Below, piece by piece: positions 52,793 to 62,331 of a stretch of DNA of 64,000 bases. Position 1 is the first letter of the stretch. Every line of letters starts with the position of its first letter. The stretch is taken from contig NZ_FNRM01000005.1 of assembly GCF_900107845.1 (NCBI RefSeq), positions 124,001 to 188,000 on the forward strand, written 5' to 3'. The position numbers and the translations under genes were made by a program. The notes below the pieces were generated by a model that was not told where the DNA came from, ran no database searches, and worked only from the letters and a program-made list of their open reading frames with translations. Source of the stretch: Alkalimonas amylolytica. GTDB lineage: Bacteria > Pseudomonadota > Gammaproteobacteria > Enterobacterales > Alteromonadaceae.

Positions 52793-54643
52793 CTAGCCTT
52801 CCAGCTTGGACAAATCCCGCACCGCGCCCTTATCGGCACTGCTGGCCAGCATGGCGTAGGCTTTGAGTGCATTGCTGACCACGCGCTGCCGATCCAGCGG
52901 TTTCCAGGCCTTAGCCCCTTTCGCCTCCATCGCGGCGCGGCGCTCAGCGAGTTCCTCATCGCTGATGGCAATGGCAATTTTGCGACCTGGGATATCAATC
53001 TCAATCCGATCGCCTTCCTGCACCAGGGCTATGGCGCCACCACTGGCTGCTTCCGGCGAGACATGGCCAATGGACAAGCCGGAGGTGCCACCGGAGAAAC
53101 GACCATCGGTGATCAGGGCGCAGGACTTGCCCAGCCCCATCGACTTCAGATAGCTGGTTGGGTACAGCATTTCCTGCATGCCAGGACCCCCTTTCGGGCC
53201 TTCGTAGCGGATAATCACGGCATCGCCGGCCACCACTTTGCCGGCCAGAATCGCTGCAACGGCTTCGTCCTGACTTTCAAAGATCCGCGCCCGGCCGTTG
53301 AATACCAGGCATTCTTCATCCACCCCGGCGGTTTTCACGATGCAACCATTGGGTGCCAGATTGCCGCTCAGTACCGCCAGACCACCGTCCTGTGAGTAAG
53401 CGTTTTCTTGACTGCGGATGCAGCCTTGCTCGCGATCATCATCCACGCTTGGGTAGCGGCAGCTCTGCGAAAAGGCCTGGGTGGTACGGATACCGGCCGG
53501 GCCGGCCATGTAAAATTGCTTCACCTTGTCGTCCTGGCTGGTTTTGATGTCCCATTTGGCCAGTACATCAGCCATGCTACCACCACAAACATGGCCGGTG
53601 CTGGGGTCCAGCAGGCCGGCGCGGTTTAACTCGGCCAGAATACCGATCACGCCACCGGCGCGATGCACATCTTCCATATGGTATTTCTGGGTGGAGGGCG
53701 CCACTTTGCAAAGGTGCGGTACCATGCGCGACAGCCGGTCAATATCGGCCATGCTGAAATCCACCTCGCCTTCCAGCGCCGCAGCCAGCAAATGCAGCAC
53801 GGTGTTGGTGGAGCCGCCCATGGCGATATCCAGCATCATGGCATTTTCGAAAGCGGCCTTGTTGGCAATGCTGCGTGGCAAAGCGCTGGCATCGTCCTCT
53901 TTGTACCAGCGGTTGCACAATTCCATAATGCGGTAACCGGCCTGCACAAACAGCTCTTTACGATCAGCATGGGTGGCCAGCAAGGAGCCATTGCCGGGCT
54001 GGCCTAAGCCCAGCGCTTCGACCAGGCAGTTCATCGAGTTGGCGGTAAACATACCGGAGCAGGAACCGCAAGTTGGGCAGGCGCTGCGCTCTATCGCTTC
54101 GCTGTCGCTGTCGCTGACGGATGGGTCGGCCGCCGACACCATAGCATCGACCAGATCGAGCTTGATGATCTGATCCGATAGCTTGGTTTTACCGGCTTCC
54201 ATTGGCCCGCCGGAGACAAAAATCACCGGTACATTCAGCCGCATGGCAGCCATCAGCATGCCGGGGGTGATTTTATCGCAGTTGGAAATACACACCATGG
54301 CATCGGCGCAATGGGCATTGACCATGTATTCGACCGAATCGGCGATCAGTTCGCGCGACGGCAAGCTGTACAGCATGCCGCCATGGCCCATGGCGATGCC
54401 ATCGTCCACCGCTATGGTATTGAACTCCTTGGCGATACCGCCCGCTTCGGCGATGCTGGCGGCGACCAGTTTGCCCAGATCGCGCAGATGCACATGGCCG
54501 GGGACAAATTCACAAAAAGAATTCACCACCGCGATGATGGGTTTGCCGAAGTCGCTGTCTTTTACGCCGGTAGCGCGCCAGAGCGCCCGGGCTCCAGCCA
54601 TATTTCTGCCTTCGGTGACGGTGGCGGATCGTAGTTTTGGCAT
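52793..54643 (-). CDS. ilvD: Dihydroxy-acid dehydratase
   Basis: Iron-sulfur enzyme that dehydrates dihydroxy-acids to 2-oxo acids in valine and isoleucine synthesis. 616 residues, the same as E. coli IlvD. Signatures include [12 protein letters not shown] (cluster cysteine), [19 protein letters not shown] (second cluster-ligand region), and [20 protein letters not shown] near the C-terminus. ATG 54643 gives the standard [21 protein letters not shown]-type start. It is 57 bases behind ilvM in the ilv operon. Confidence 0.97.
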   Translation of the reverse strand: MPKLRSATVTEGRNMAGARALWRATGVKDSDFGKPIIAVVNSFCEFVPGHVHLRDLGKLVAASIAEAGGIAKEFNTIAVDDGIAMGHGGMLYSLPSRELIADSVEYMVNAHCADAMVCISNCDKITPGMLMAAMRLNVPVIFVSGGPMEAGKTKLSDQIIKLDLVDAMVSAADPSVSDSDSEAIERSACPTCGSCSGMFTANSMNCLVEALGLGQPGNGSLLATHADRKELFVQAGYRIMELCNRWYKEDDASALPRSIANKAAFENAMMLDIAMGGSTNTVLHLLAAALEGEVDFSMADIDRLSRMVPHLCKVAPSTQKYHMEDVHRAGGVIGILAELNRAGLLDPSTGHVCGGSMADVLAKWDIKTSQDDKVKQFYMAGPAGIRTTQAFSQSCRYPSVDDDREQGCIRSQENAYSQDGGLAVLSGNLAPNGCIVKTAGVDEECLVFNGRARIFESQDEAVAAILAGKVVAGDAVIIRYEGPKGGPGMQEMLYPTSYLKSMGLGKSCALITDGRFSGGTSGLSIGHVSPEAASGGAIALVQEGDRIEIDIPGRKIAIAISDEELAERRAAMEAKGAKAWKPLDRQRVVSNALKAYAMLASSADKGAVRDLSKLEG

Positions 54644-54700
54644 TGCGTGGATACTCCCTGATGCCTGGTGGCATCGTTAACATTAGCAAAAAAATTTACA

Positions 54701-54955
54701 TCAGGCTCGTAGCGAAGCCAGTTGCTCGCTGTGCAGCTCCAGTTGTTCGACATCGACCAGTTTGTTCAGCTGGCTGGTCAGCAGATGAATGGGCTTGTCG
54801 CTGACAATCGACAGCGTCACCAACAGGCCCGCCTGGCTACCCTGAGGTTTCATTTCCAGCCCGGTTAGTTGAAAGCCGCGGTAGCGGATGACCTGCAGCA
54901 AACGCTCCAGCACTACCGTCTGGTTTTTGGTATGGATGGTCAGTACATGGTTCAT
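54701..54955 (-). CDS. ilvM: Acetolactate synthase II, small subunit
   Basis: An 84-residue ACT-domain protein ([23 protein letters not shown]), the length of E. coli IlvM (87). It is the regulatory partner of IlvG. Its start overlaps the ilvG stop by four bases (ATGA), so translation is coupled and the subunits made together. Confidence 0.93.
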   Translation of the reverse strand: MNHVLTIHTKNQTVVLERLLQVIRYRGFQLTGLEMKPQGSQAGLLVTLSIVSDKPIHLLTSQLNKLVDVEQLELHSEQLASLRA

Positions 54956-56610
54956 TGCGGTCTCTCCGTTAGCATGTCTTCATTGGCAGCCCCAGGTGGT
55001 ACCAGTGGCCAGACGTTGTCCTGTTCATCAATCCGTACATGCAGCAAATAAGGGCCAGGCCAGGTCAGCATGGCCTCAAGCGCATCCGCGACTTCATCTT
55101 TGCGGGTAATGGTGTGGCCCGGTATCGCAAAAGCAGCCGCCAGAGCAACAAAATCCGGGTTGTCCGACAAATCTGTTTCGCTGTAACGCTCATTGAAGAA
55201 CAGCTGCTGCCACTGTTTCACCATGCCAAGACGCTGGTTGTCCACCACCACGATTTTGACTGGCAGGCGAAAGCGCTTGATGGTACCCAGCTCTTGCACA
55301 TTCATCATAAAGGAACCATCGCCACTGACCGCCAGCACCGTATCCTGTGGCCGGGCCAGCTTGGCTCCGATGGCGGCCGGCAAGCCAAAGCCCATGGTAC
55401 CTAAGCCACCACTGCTTAAATGATTGCGCGGGTGATTAAAGCGCATATGCTGTGCCACCCACATCTGATGCTGGCCGACATCGCAGCATACCACGCTGTT
55501 ATCCGGCAGCCGGTCGCTTAGCTGCTTTAAAAACAGTGGCGCATAAATGCGTTCGCCCGGATGATCGTAACGCCAGCCGTGCTGCTGCTTCAGTGCCAGG
55601 CAGTGCTGCAGCCAGGGCTGGCAGTGAGTGGCTGTACTGATGGCTGGCAACACCTGTTTCATATCGCCCAGCATGGCGCAGTCGGGACGACGCAGTTTAT
55701 TGATTTCGGCCGGGTCGATATCCAGCTGGATCACTCTGGCATGAGGCGCAAAGCTGTCCAGCTTGCCGGTCACCCGATCATCAAAACGGGCACCCAGACA
55801 AACCAGCAAATCGCATTGTTGCACCGCCAGGTTAGCTGCCTGGGTGCCATGCATGCCCAGCATGCCCAGGTAATAGGGATTGTTGTTGGCCACTGAGCCC
55901 ATGGCTTTTAAGGTGGTGACCGACGGCATGGCACTTGCGGCTAAAAACTGCTGCAGCTCGGCGATGGCATCGGCCATATGTACGCCACCGCCTATGTAAG
56001 CTATCGGCTTTTCGGCGGCTGCGATCAGCGCGCGGGCTTGCTGCAGTTGGGCAGCGGCGACTTCCGGTAGTTTATCTTCAGGTACGCCTGGCACCGGCTT
56101 TAAACTGCAGGCCACCTCGGCCAGCTGAATGTTTTTTGGAATATCGACCAATACCGGGCCGGGACGGCCACTTTGTGCCAGGGCAAAGGCCTGATGGAGG
56201 ATGTCTTCCAGCGTGTCGATGTGCTCCACCAAAAAACTGTGTTTGGTCACCGGCAGGCTTAAACCCAGCACATCGATTTCCTGAAAAGCATCGGTGCCCA
56301 TCACGCCTTGCGCTACCTGGCCGGTAATGGCAACCAGCGGCACAGAGTCCAGCAGTGCATCGGCCAGGGAGGTGATCAAGTTGGTAGCGCCGGGGCCAGA
56401 CGTCGCCAAACAAACGCCAACTTTGCCAGAGCTGCGGGCATAGCCAATGGCGGAAAAGGCGCCACCTTGTTCATGCCGGCACAGGTAATGCTTGATTGGG
56501 CTTTGGTAGATGGCATCGTAAATCGGCATGATAGCACCACCGGGGTAGCCGAATATGCTGTCTACCCCGTGCTGCTCCAGCACTTTCATCACCAACTCTG
56601 CGCCTTTCAT
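54952..56610 (-). CDS. ilvG: Acetolactate synthase II, large (catalytic) subunit
   Basis: TPP/FAD enzyme of branched-chain amino acid synthesis, 552 residues (E. coli IlvG 548). The catalytic Glu is in [19 protein letters not shown] (~50). [39 protein letters not shown] is the full TPP motif region. The frame is intact, unlike ilvG of E. coli K-12. It is preceded by the ilvL leader and attenuator and followed by ilvM with a four-base overlap. It is a second isozyme besides ilvIH at 27 kb. AGAGGAAACACA lies just upstream of ATG 56610. Confidence 0.96.
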   Translation of the reverse strand: MKGAELVMKVLEQHGVDSIFGYPGGAIMPIYDAIYQSPIKHYLCRHEQGGAFSAIGYARSSGKVGVCLATSGPGATNLITSLADALLDSVPLVAITGQVAQGVMGTDAFQEIDVLGLSLPVTKHSFLVEHIDTLEDILHQAFALAQSGRPGPVLVDIPKNIQLAEVACSLKPVPGVPEDKLPEVAAAQLQQARALIAAAEKPIAYIGGGVHMADAIAELQQFLAASAMPSVTTLKAMGSVANNNPYYLGMLGMHGTQAANLAVQQCDLLVCLGARFDDRVTGKLDSFAPHARVIQLDIDPAEINKLRRPDCAMLGDMKQVLPAISTATHCQPWLQHCLALKQQHGWRYDHPGERIYAPLFLKQLSDRLPDNSVVCCDVGQHQMWVAQHMRFNHPRNHLSSGGLGTMGFGLPAAIGAKLARPQDTVLAVSGDGSFMMNVQELGTIKRFRLPVKIVVVDNQRLGMVKQWQQLFFNERYSETDLSDNPDFVALAAAFAIPGHTITRKDEVADALEAMLTWPGPYLLHVRIDEQDNVWPLVPPGAANEDMLTERPQ

Positions 56611-56660
56611 TGTGTTTCCTCTGCACTGTTTGAGCCCGCTTTTTGCAAGGCCCGGAAACG

Positions 56661-56696
56661 AAAAAACCCCCGGTCCTTGCGGAGCGGGGGTTTTTT
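56661..56696 (-). terminator. ilv attenuator terminator
   Basis: A G/C-rich stem (CCCCCG / CGGGGG plus TCC/GGA pairs, GCAA loop) followed on the minus strand by six T residues. It sits between the ilvL leader and ilvG. When the ribosome runs through the leader, this stem should form and stop transcription. Confidence 0.9.
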
Positions 56697-56709
56697 GGAA
56701 TCTGGTTAT

Positions 56710-56802
56710 TTAGCTGGTAAATTCCAAACGCAAGCCCCCGCAGCGACTAATAATCACCACGACTACGAGGACAATAATGTTCAGAACGGTTGCTAAACGC
56801 AT
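56710..56802 (-). CDS. ilvL: ilv operon leader peptide
   Basis: A 30-codon frame with a core of VLNIIVLVVVVII (residues 6-18): five consecutive-rich Val codons, four Ile and two Leu in 13 positions. It begins at ATG 56802 with a weak GAAGAA ribosome site and ends 14 bases before the attenuator terminator. This is the classical ilvL arrangement: shortage of charged Val, Ile or Leu tRNA stalls the ribosome and favours the antiterminator. The C-terminal part (SRCGGLRLEFTS) overlaps the sequence able to pair with the terminator arm. Confidence 0.9.
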   Translation of the reverse strand: MRLATVLNIIVLVVVVIISRCGGLRLEFTS

Positions 56803-56870
56803 CTTGTAATTCTTCACTAACTCTAACGGTTAATTGGGGCTGTGGTGAAAAACCACGCCAGTTGCCTATA

Positions 56871-56899
56871 TAAATAGCCGTCTATCAGTCTGAAGTCAA
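56871..56899 (-). promoter_or_regulatory. Probable ilvL promoter
   Basis: On the minus strand TTGACT (56894-56899) is followed after 17 bases by TATTTA (56871-56876), about 70 bases before the ilvL start. The -35 is one base from consensus; the -10 is poor, though the surrounding TATTTATATAG is AT-rich. Confidence 0.5.
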
Positions 56900-57012
56900 C
56901 GTTTTTTTGATTTCGCTTGCCAATAAGCGGAAAAAAAAGCGTATTCGACGATTTGCACCCCATCCGCAGGCCAGAGTACACTGCAAGCATCGGTCATTTA
57001 TTTGGGTTGCAG

Positions 57013-57258
57013 ATGGATCAGTTAGAGCTGTTTGAACTGCCTAACCCCTGCATCGGGGTCTGCGAAAGCGATAACCGCGGTTATTGCAAAGGCTGCCTGC
57101 GCTCGCGTGACGAGCGCTTTAACTGGCCACAAAAACCGGTAGCAGAAAAAGCCCGTATTTTAAAGTTGCTGGCGCAGCGCCGGAAACGGCGAGAACAAAA
57201 AAGCGGTGGCAGCGAGGCTGGATATGGCCCCGCTACCGAGCTGGATTTATTTGATTAA
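57013..57258 (+). CDS. DUF1289 protein (small cysteine-cluster protein)
   Basis: An 81-residue protein. The DUF1289 motif is near the N-terminus: NPCIGVCESDNRGYCKGCLRSRDERFNW, with four cysteines that could hold a metal or iron-sulfur centre. The C-terminal half is basic (AQRRKRREQK). ATG 57013 gives the usual start; the ribosome site is weak. Function unknown. It is convergent with the GlsB-type gene. Confidence 0.85.
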   Translation: MDQLELFELPNPCIGVCESDNRGYCKGCLRSRDERFNWPQKPVAEKARILKLLAQRRKRREQKSGGSEAGYGPATELDLFD

Positions 57259-57266
57259 GTGACTGT

Positions 57267-57512
57267 TCAGGCTTTTTTATTAATTAAGCTCAGTAAAAAC
57301 AATAACACTACCGCACCAATGGTGGCCATAATCAAAGTGCCTAGCAGATTAGTTGGCCCAAGCCCTAGTGCAGAGAATACCAGGCCGCCGATAAAGGAAC
57401 CAATCACACCGACCACGATATTAACAATCAGGCCAAAGCCGCGGCCCTTCATCAATTGCCCGGCCAGCCAGCCGGCCAAGGCTCCGATTAATAAAAAAAT
57501 AATGAAGTTCAT
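57267..57512 (-). CDS. GlsB/YeaQ/YmgE-family stress-response membrane protein
   Basis: An 81-residue protein with three hydrophobic helices (~3-20, ~27-49, ~55-77) and family signatures GALAGWLAGQLMKGRGFGL and NIVVGVIGSFIGG. Members are small inner-membrane proteins linked to general stress in enterobacteria and enterococci; their activity is unknown. Confidence 0.93.
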   Translation of the reverse strand: MNFIIFLLIGALAGWLAGQLMKGRGFGLIVNIVVGVIGSFIGGLVFSALGLGPTNLLGTLIMATIGAVVLLFLLSLINKKA

Positions 57513-57568
57513 GCAGTTGTCCTCGTTGTTTTCTTTATTCTAGCTGTGATTTGGTAAAAGTCACATCG

Positions 57569-59476
57569 TTACCAATATCGACTGTAGGACAGTGACCATC
57601 GTGTAGCGTTCTGGGTATTATCTAAGGAGAGTCGGATATCCCAGTCAGGGCTCTGACCAAAGCGATTGTGCCAGCGATACCAGCCATAACTCTGATGATT
57701 GGATAGGGCGTAAGTATTCCAGCCCAACTCCAGTTGGCTTCGCCAGCCTGGATGGATATCGATAATAGCACCAAGCCTGCCAACAGCGCTCACCAAGTTA
57801 AGTTGTTCTCCGGCAGGGTGAAGCCGTCCATCCAGCAGAGCATAGACAATTCCATGCTCTTGGAAGCGAATGGCTTTTCCCAAACCACCTTCGGCATAGA
57901 GGTGCCGGCAATCCGAACAGTTTCGGGTCAGTGGCCGGTAGCCAATTGCAACTTTCCAGGCAAAACCAGAGTCGGCAGGTAAGCCGGTGGTGGATAAATT
58001 CATTTGCTCGATGCGTAGCAGCTCAAACTGTTGGATGACGAAACGTTGCCCTTCTCTTGCCAGCGTGACATCAAACATGCCTAACCCAGAAAAAGGTGGC
58101 TGCCCTGTTTGAGCGGTCAATAAGTCGTAATAGGCCGCCCGGAATCGCATGCTGGGTATAAACTTATCGCTTTTAGACGAAGCTTGTAGTTGCCACATGG
58201 AAGGGCGCGTACTTTGATGAGGAAATTGCTCTGGTTGTGGAAATGGCGCTTGTGGTAATACTGGCAGCATTAGTCTGGTTTGCAGCAACCCTTGCTTTTT
58301 TTGCTGAATGATTTCAGGCTCACCCAAATAAGCGAATTCTACATAGTCGAATAAGGCTTCCAATACTTGTGCTTGCTGCTCTGGTGATGGCAGTGGATCT
58401 AACAAACTATGCACTTTGAAGTCATTCTGGATAATGGCCGCAACGGCTTGTTTTTGAGCAGCATTCAGTTGCTGATACTTCTGGTAGAAGCGGTGTTGTC
58501 TGGATGGGTGGAGTTTGATTGCGCTGATCAAAGGCTGCCCATGTTGTTCTATGACGGAGAGAGCGTGAAATACGGAAATTGGCATGGCCCAGGGTTGCAG
58601 GTCTGGTTTTAACCGGGCATCAATAATCAACTCCAGCAATTGAGCCATGCGAAAAGCACAATTTTCTTTAAGGAAATAATAGGTATGGTGTCGCCCAATC
58701 AACTCCCAGGCGTGGTAGGTGAGTTGCAAGACTTCACCATCTGTCAGGTTTAACTGATATTCCCATAAGTCTCTAAGCTCATGCTCACCGTACGTTAACG
58801 AGTTTTTATAAAACTCACCGTACGAGAAGGTGGACTGATAACCGCCAAAAAGTCCTTTGATAATGTAGGCAACTGGATTCTCCTGGTCTGGCACTGCCGC
58901 ACCATAATTTAGGCTTTGATGCTGCAGATAAGTCTTGCTAGGGTTGCTGCTGTTTAATTTTAGCAGGATATGCCCGTAGAAAGATGCCGGGTTTCCCAAA
59001 TAGCCGCTGGCAAATACCAGACTGACGGAATCAAGTTGCTCTGGCTGTGCCCACTGCTCAAAGAGCTCGCACTTTGTAGCTGGACGAGCTTGTGCAAAGC
59101 CAGGAAGTTGTTGCTCTAGCCAATGAGTGCGGGCGATAAAACGGCAGCTTGCATGAGCATTATGATCGTCACCGGGCTGGCTGAGTATGGCTTCAATGGT
59201 TGCCAACAGTTCTGTTTCAGGGTTAATAGCACCGTCTTTAGCCAGAAAAAACTCTGGGTCCAGCAGTTCGCTTTTTACGCGCTGTTTATGAATGCGACTT
59301 TTTTTGTAATGCAGCAATGCATGCCAATAAGGCGATTGATAAAGTTGCTGCTGACTTGCCTGCTGTTGGAAGTGTTTGTGTGTGGCACCAGTGGCGGGTG
59401 TTAACCAGCCAGCTAAGAATAACAGAAAGATATGAAGAAAAGCCCGCACAAAGCGGGCACATTGAGTAGCAATCAA
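57569..59476 (-). CDS. DUF4105 exported protein with C-terminal beta-barrel-like region
   Basis: A 635-residue exported protein. A signal peptide (AFLHIFLLFLAGWLTPATGA) is followed by a helical part (~35-150) and then the DUF4105 domain (~150-280). The domain carries LVFASGYLGNPASFYGHILLKL and YYFLKENCAFRMAQLLEL, with His and Cys in the arrangement of NlpC/P60-like enzymes. The last third has alternating strands (IQQFELLRIEQMNL, WRSQLELGWNTYAL, WSLSYSRYW) suggesting an outer-membrane barrel. Pairing with the DUF3015 gene (1 base apart) is seen in other gammaproteobacteria. Catalytic Cys/His would imply peptidase or transferase activity; this is inference. Confidence 0.85.
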   Translation of the reverse strand: MIATQCARFVRAFLHIFLLFLAGWLTPATGATHKHFQQQASQQQLYQSPYWHALLHYKKSRIHKQRVKSELLDPEFFLAKDGAINPETELLATIEAILSQPGDDHNAHASCRFIARTHWLEQQLPGFAQARPATKCELFEQWAQPEQLDSVSLVFASGYLGNPASFYGHILLKLNSSNPSKTYLQHQSLNYGAAVPDQENPVAYIIKGLFGGYQSTFSYGEFYKNSLTYGEHELRDLWEYQLNLTDGEVLQLTYHAWELIGRHHTYYFLKENCAFRMAQLLELIIDARLKPDLQPWAMPISVFHALSVIEQHGQPLISAIKLHPSRQHRFYQKYQQLNAAQKQAVAAIIQNDFKVHSLLDPLPSPEQQAQVLEALFDYVEFAYLGEPEIIQQKKQGLLQTRLMLPVLPQAPFPQPEQFPHQSTRPSMWQLQASSKSDKFIPSMRFRAAYYDLLTAQTGQPPFSGLGMFDVTLAREGQRFVIQQFELLRIEQMNLSTTGLPADSGFAWKVAIGYRPLTRNCSDCRHLYAEGGLGKAIRFQEHGIVYALLDGRLHPAGEQLNLVSAVGRLGAIIDIHPGWRSQLELGWNTYALSNHQSYGWYRWHNRFGQSPDWDIRLSLDNTQNATRWSLSYSRYW

Positions 59477-59477
59477 T

Positions 59478-59948
59478 TTAGATGATCGTGCACTGAGCGG
59501 CGTAATTCTGTTGAATGGTTGCTTCTAGCTGCAGGAAGTAACTTTCAGCTTTTGCTTCAGTGTTCAGATCCAAATTCGAGCGCATGTCACCGATCAAGCC
59601 AGGATGAGCTGCTGCTTCACAACCCATCAGGTTCAATACGGTAGTTAGGTGAACACCATCACCAATCACAGTTTCTTCTTCCACCTGTGCAATGGTGTCC
59701 TGTAAGAATTGAGCAGCAGCGACGCGTTGGCCTTTGCAAGACTCCTCAGAAGAGATTTTTGAAGAAATAGCTGTGGTGCCTAAGTCCCAGATGATGTTTG
59801 AGATGGCGGCAGCTGCACCATTGTCATCAAAAATCATGGCGCCAATACCACAATGCTTCCAAGGGTTAATCGATGAATCAGCTTGTACCGTTGGAGCAGT
59901 GCTAACTGCTGCAGTGACTAGAGCAACAGCAAAAAAAGTTTTTTTCAT
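59478..59948 (-). CDS. DUF3015 periplasmic protein
   Basis: A 156-residue exported protein: signal peptide (MKKTFFAVALVTAAVSTAPTVQA), then DUF3015 features (NPWKHCGIGAMIF, ISNIIWDLGTTAISSKISS, EESCKGQRVAAAQFL). Cysteines at the start, middle and end (AQCTII) may form disulfides. ATG 59948 follows GGAGA. It lies directly upstream of the DUF4105 gene in one operon. Function unknown. Confidence 0.9.
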   Translation of the reverse strand: MKKTFFAVALVTAAVSTAPTVQADSSINPWKHCGIGAMIFDDNGAAAAISNIIWDLGTTAISSKISSEESCKGQRVAAAQFLQDTIAQVEEETVIGDGVHLTTVLNLMGCEAAAHPGLIGDMRSNLDLNTEAKAESYFLQLEATIQQNYAAQCTII

Positions 59949-60044
59949 AAGATCTCCATAATCATTATTATTGTGCACTTGGCGCCGGCAAAAATACTGA
60001 AAGATAACAATTTAGTCAATATGGTAAATAAGCAATTACTGAGT

Positions 60045-60749
60045 TTATTTTCCTTTGATTTGCACCTGGTCTTTCTCCGCCTCCGTCAACAACCGGTACT
60101 CTCCTGTCGCTAAATCCTCCGGCAACTGAAAATCACCGATTTTTTCACGGTGCAGGCGCACCACTTTGTTGCCAAGGGAGGCGAACATCCGTTTGACCTG
60201 ATGGTAACGGCCTTCGTGGATGGTGAGCAGGGCTTCGCGCTCGGCGATGACTTCCAGCTCGGCGGGCAGGGTGGGATCTTTCTCACCGCGCAGCAGTACG
60301 CCTTCGGCAAACTGGACTGCGGCATCGGCAGAGATGGGATCGGCCAGCCAGACCCGGTAGGTTTTCGCGACATGATGTTTTGGCGAGGTAATGCGGTGCA
60401 GCCACTGGCCATCGTCGGTGATTAGCAGCAGGCCGGTGGTATCCAGATCCAGCCGGCCCACCGGGTTGAGTTTCTCCAGTGCCGGCTCATCCAGCAACAT
60501 CATCACCGTTGGGTGCTCTGGATCATCGCTGGAGCAAACATAACCGGCTGGCTTATGCAGCACCAGATAGCGTGGTCCGGGCAAGCTTAGCTCATTGTCG
60601 TCCAGTGCTACACGGTCTGCTGCCGCCAGTTGCTGCGCCCCTTGCTTGCACAGCTCGCCATTGACCAGTACCCGGCCCTGGCGAATGACTTTGGTGGCCT
60701 GCGAGCGGGTCAGGCCGGTGCAGTTGCTGATAAATTTATCCAGACGCAT
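60045..60749 (-). CDS. rsuA: 16S rRNA pseudouridine(516) synthase
   Basis: Modifies U516 of 16S rRNA. The 234-residue protein has an S4-like RNA-binding domain (~1-55, MRLDKFISNCTGLTRSQATKVIRQG) and a synthase domain with the catalytic Asp101 in GRLDLDTTGLL. EGRYHQVKRMFASLGNKVVRLHR is the RsuA-type C-terminal motif. Length equals E. coli RsuA (231). RluE/RluF are alternatives but the N-terminal domain favours RsuA. Confidence 0.93.
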   Translation of the reverse strand: MRLDKFISNCTGLTRSQATKVIRQGRVLVNGELCKQGAQQLAAADRVALDDNELSLPGPRYLVLHKPAGYVCSSDDPEHPTVMMLLDEPALEKLNPVGRLDLDTTGLLLITDDGQWLHRITSPKHHVAKTYRVWLADPISADAAVQFAEGVLLRGEKDPTLPAELEVIAEREALLTIHEGRYHQVKRMFASLGNKVVRLHREKIGDFQLPEDLATGEYRLLTEAEKDQVQIKGK

Positions 60750-60887
60750 AGTCAGTTTGTTCTGTATGACAAAAGAAGCCTAGTTTACTGAAGTGAAGCA
60801 TACAAAGCAGCCGGAAAATGTTTGTTCAGGTTCAATTAAGCTCAAAACGTTAGGCTAGAAGCTGATTATTCCTCCGGAGGATGCAGC

Positions 60888-61529
60888 ATGCGTTTCCCTT
60901 TAGTGGTATCAGCAGTGGCTACTGCTTTGAGTTTTTCATCGGTCGCCGGTGACTGGCCAGGCCATCGTTTTGTTGAAGCCAGCTTTTTATCCTTTGAAGA
61001 TAAATTTGAAGACGAGCGCAATGACTACAGTGGCTATGGCCTCAAGGGCTCCTTTTTAATCAACCAGCATTTATTTATTGCCGGTGAGTACAGCCGGGTT
61101 GAGGATACCGTCCGCTTTTTCGATGGTTACGATAATTATCGGGTGTACAATCGAGCCATCGGCCTTGGCGTGATTACTCCGGTGGCGCCAAATACGGTGT
61201 TGGATTTGGCAGGTTACTTCGGTAGTTATCGGCTGGAAGATAAAATAGTCGAAGGAAATGTGATTTTTCTGGACCGGGATAAATACGACTACCTGAAAGC
61301 CGAAGCGACGCTACGCAGCATGATCACACCGCAGGTAGAGCTCTATGGTCGTTTAGGGTACGAGTTTCTGGATGAACCCAGATTGGTGGATAAAAACCAG
61401 TTTACCCAGGCCGTTGGCTTGCACTACTTTGTAAGCCGCAACCTGTCTTTTCTGGCGGAGTTTGAGCGCGGTGATTTCTTAGGTGGCACCTACACTCAGG
61501 GTCGCTTAGGCGCACGCTTCAGTTTTTAA
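60888..61529 (+). CDS. Outer-membrane beta-barrel protein of unknown function
   Basis: A 213-residue exported protein (MRFPLVVSAVATALSFSSVAG) with about eight amphipathic strands (YGLKGSFLINQHLFIAGEYSRV, QVELYGRLGYEFL, LSFLAEFERGDFLGG) and terminal aromatic GRLGARFSF, the OmpA/OmpW-like small barrel signature. A strong ribosome site (CCGGAGGATGCAGC) precedes the ATG. It is monocistronic and divergent from rsuA. Confidence 0.82.
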   Translation: MRFPLVVSAVATALSFSSVAGDWPGHRFVEASFLSFEDKFEDERNDYSGYGLKGSFLINQHLFIAGEYSRVEDTVRFFDGYDNYRVYNRAIGLGVITPVAPNTVLDLAGYFGSYRLEDKIVEGNVIFLDRDKYDYLKAEATLRSMITPQVELYGRLGYEFLDEPRLVDKNQFTQAVGLHYFVSRNLSFLAEFERGDFLGGTYTQGRLGARFSF

Positions 61530-61553
61530 GGGCTGAAGCGCGCGCTGTCGCAG

Positions 61554-62318
61554 CTAAAGCGCGGACACCAGAAAGTTGGGGTTAAGCAGTTGCTCGCGCT
61601 GGTAAGGGGCATCGCCCAACCCTTCAAATTCAACGCGAGCACCGGCCTCTTCGGCCACGATATGGCCAGCGCCGGTGTCCCATTGCATGGTGGGGCCAAA
61701 ACGCGGATAAACATGGGCGCTGCCTTCGGCCACCAGACAAAACTTCAGCGAGCTGCCTACCGGCACCATCTCGTAGCTGACAAACTGCTTTAGGTAATCA
61801 GCCAAATCCGGGCTTGGATGGCTGCGACTGCCGACCACCCGGATGGGTTCATCTGGCCGAGGCTGGCTCACATGAATCGAATACTGTTCCCCCTGGTGTT
61901 GCACCAAAGCGCCTTCACCTTTTAGCGCTGCCCAGGTTTTTTGCAGCACCGGAGCATGCACCACTCCTAGCACGGGTTTACCCTGCTCAATCAGTGCAAT
62001 ATTGACCGTGAACTCGCCATTGCGCTTAATAAATTCCTTGGTACCATCCAATGGATCAACCAGCCAGAAACGCTGCCAATGCTGGCGCTCTGGCCAGGGT
62101 GTGGCGGCCGCTTCTTCCGACAATACCGGAATGTCCGGGGTGAGTTGTGCCAGCCGGTGGCTGATCACCTGCTGAGCGGCTAAATCGGCATCGGTCAGTG
62201 GTGAGTCGTCTTGCTTGGCCTGAATGCCTTGCGCCGTTCTATCGCGCTGATAGACTTCTAAAATGGCTTCACCCGCTTGCTCAGCCAGCTGGATAATTTG
62301 TTGCAGCAGTAACTTCAT
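61554..62318 (-). CDS. cysQ: 3'(2'),5'-bisphosphate nucleotidase
   Basis: Hydrolyses 3'-phosphoadenosine 5'-phosphate (PAP), the by-product of PAPS reduction, to AMP. The 254 residues carry the inositol-monophosphatase fold: LSEEAAATPW, the metal site DPLDGTKEF, and QWDTGAGHIVAEEAGA near the end. ATG 62318 follows GGGAGTAAGTCG. It lies 13 bases behind cysC on the same strand, fitting a sulfate assimilation operon. Confidence 0.95.
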   Translation of the reverse strand: MKLLLQQIIQLAEQAGEAILEVYQRDRTAQGIQAKQDDSPLTDADLAAQQVISHRLAQLTPDIPVLSEEAAATPWPERQHWQRFWLVDPLDGTKEFIKRNGEFTVNIALIEQGKPVLGVVHAPVLQKTWAALKGEGALVQHQGEQYSIHVSQPRPDEPIRVVGSRSHPSPDLADYLKQFVSYEMVPVGSSLKFCLVAEGSAHVYPRFGPTMQWDTGAGHIVAEEAGARVEFEGLGDAPYQREQLLNPNFLVSAL

Positions 62319-62331
62319 CGACTTACTCCCA

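Noticed and set aside
52559-52866. Open frames of up to 125 codons across the ilvD-ilvA spacer
   Set aside because: They follow the inverted-repeat element, lack ribosome sites and give low-complexity translations.
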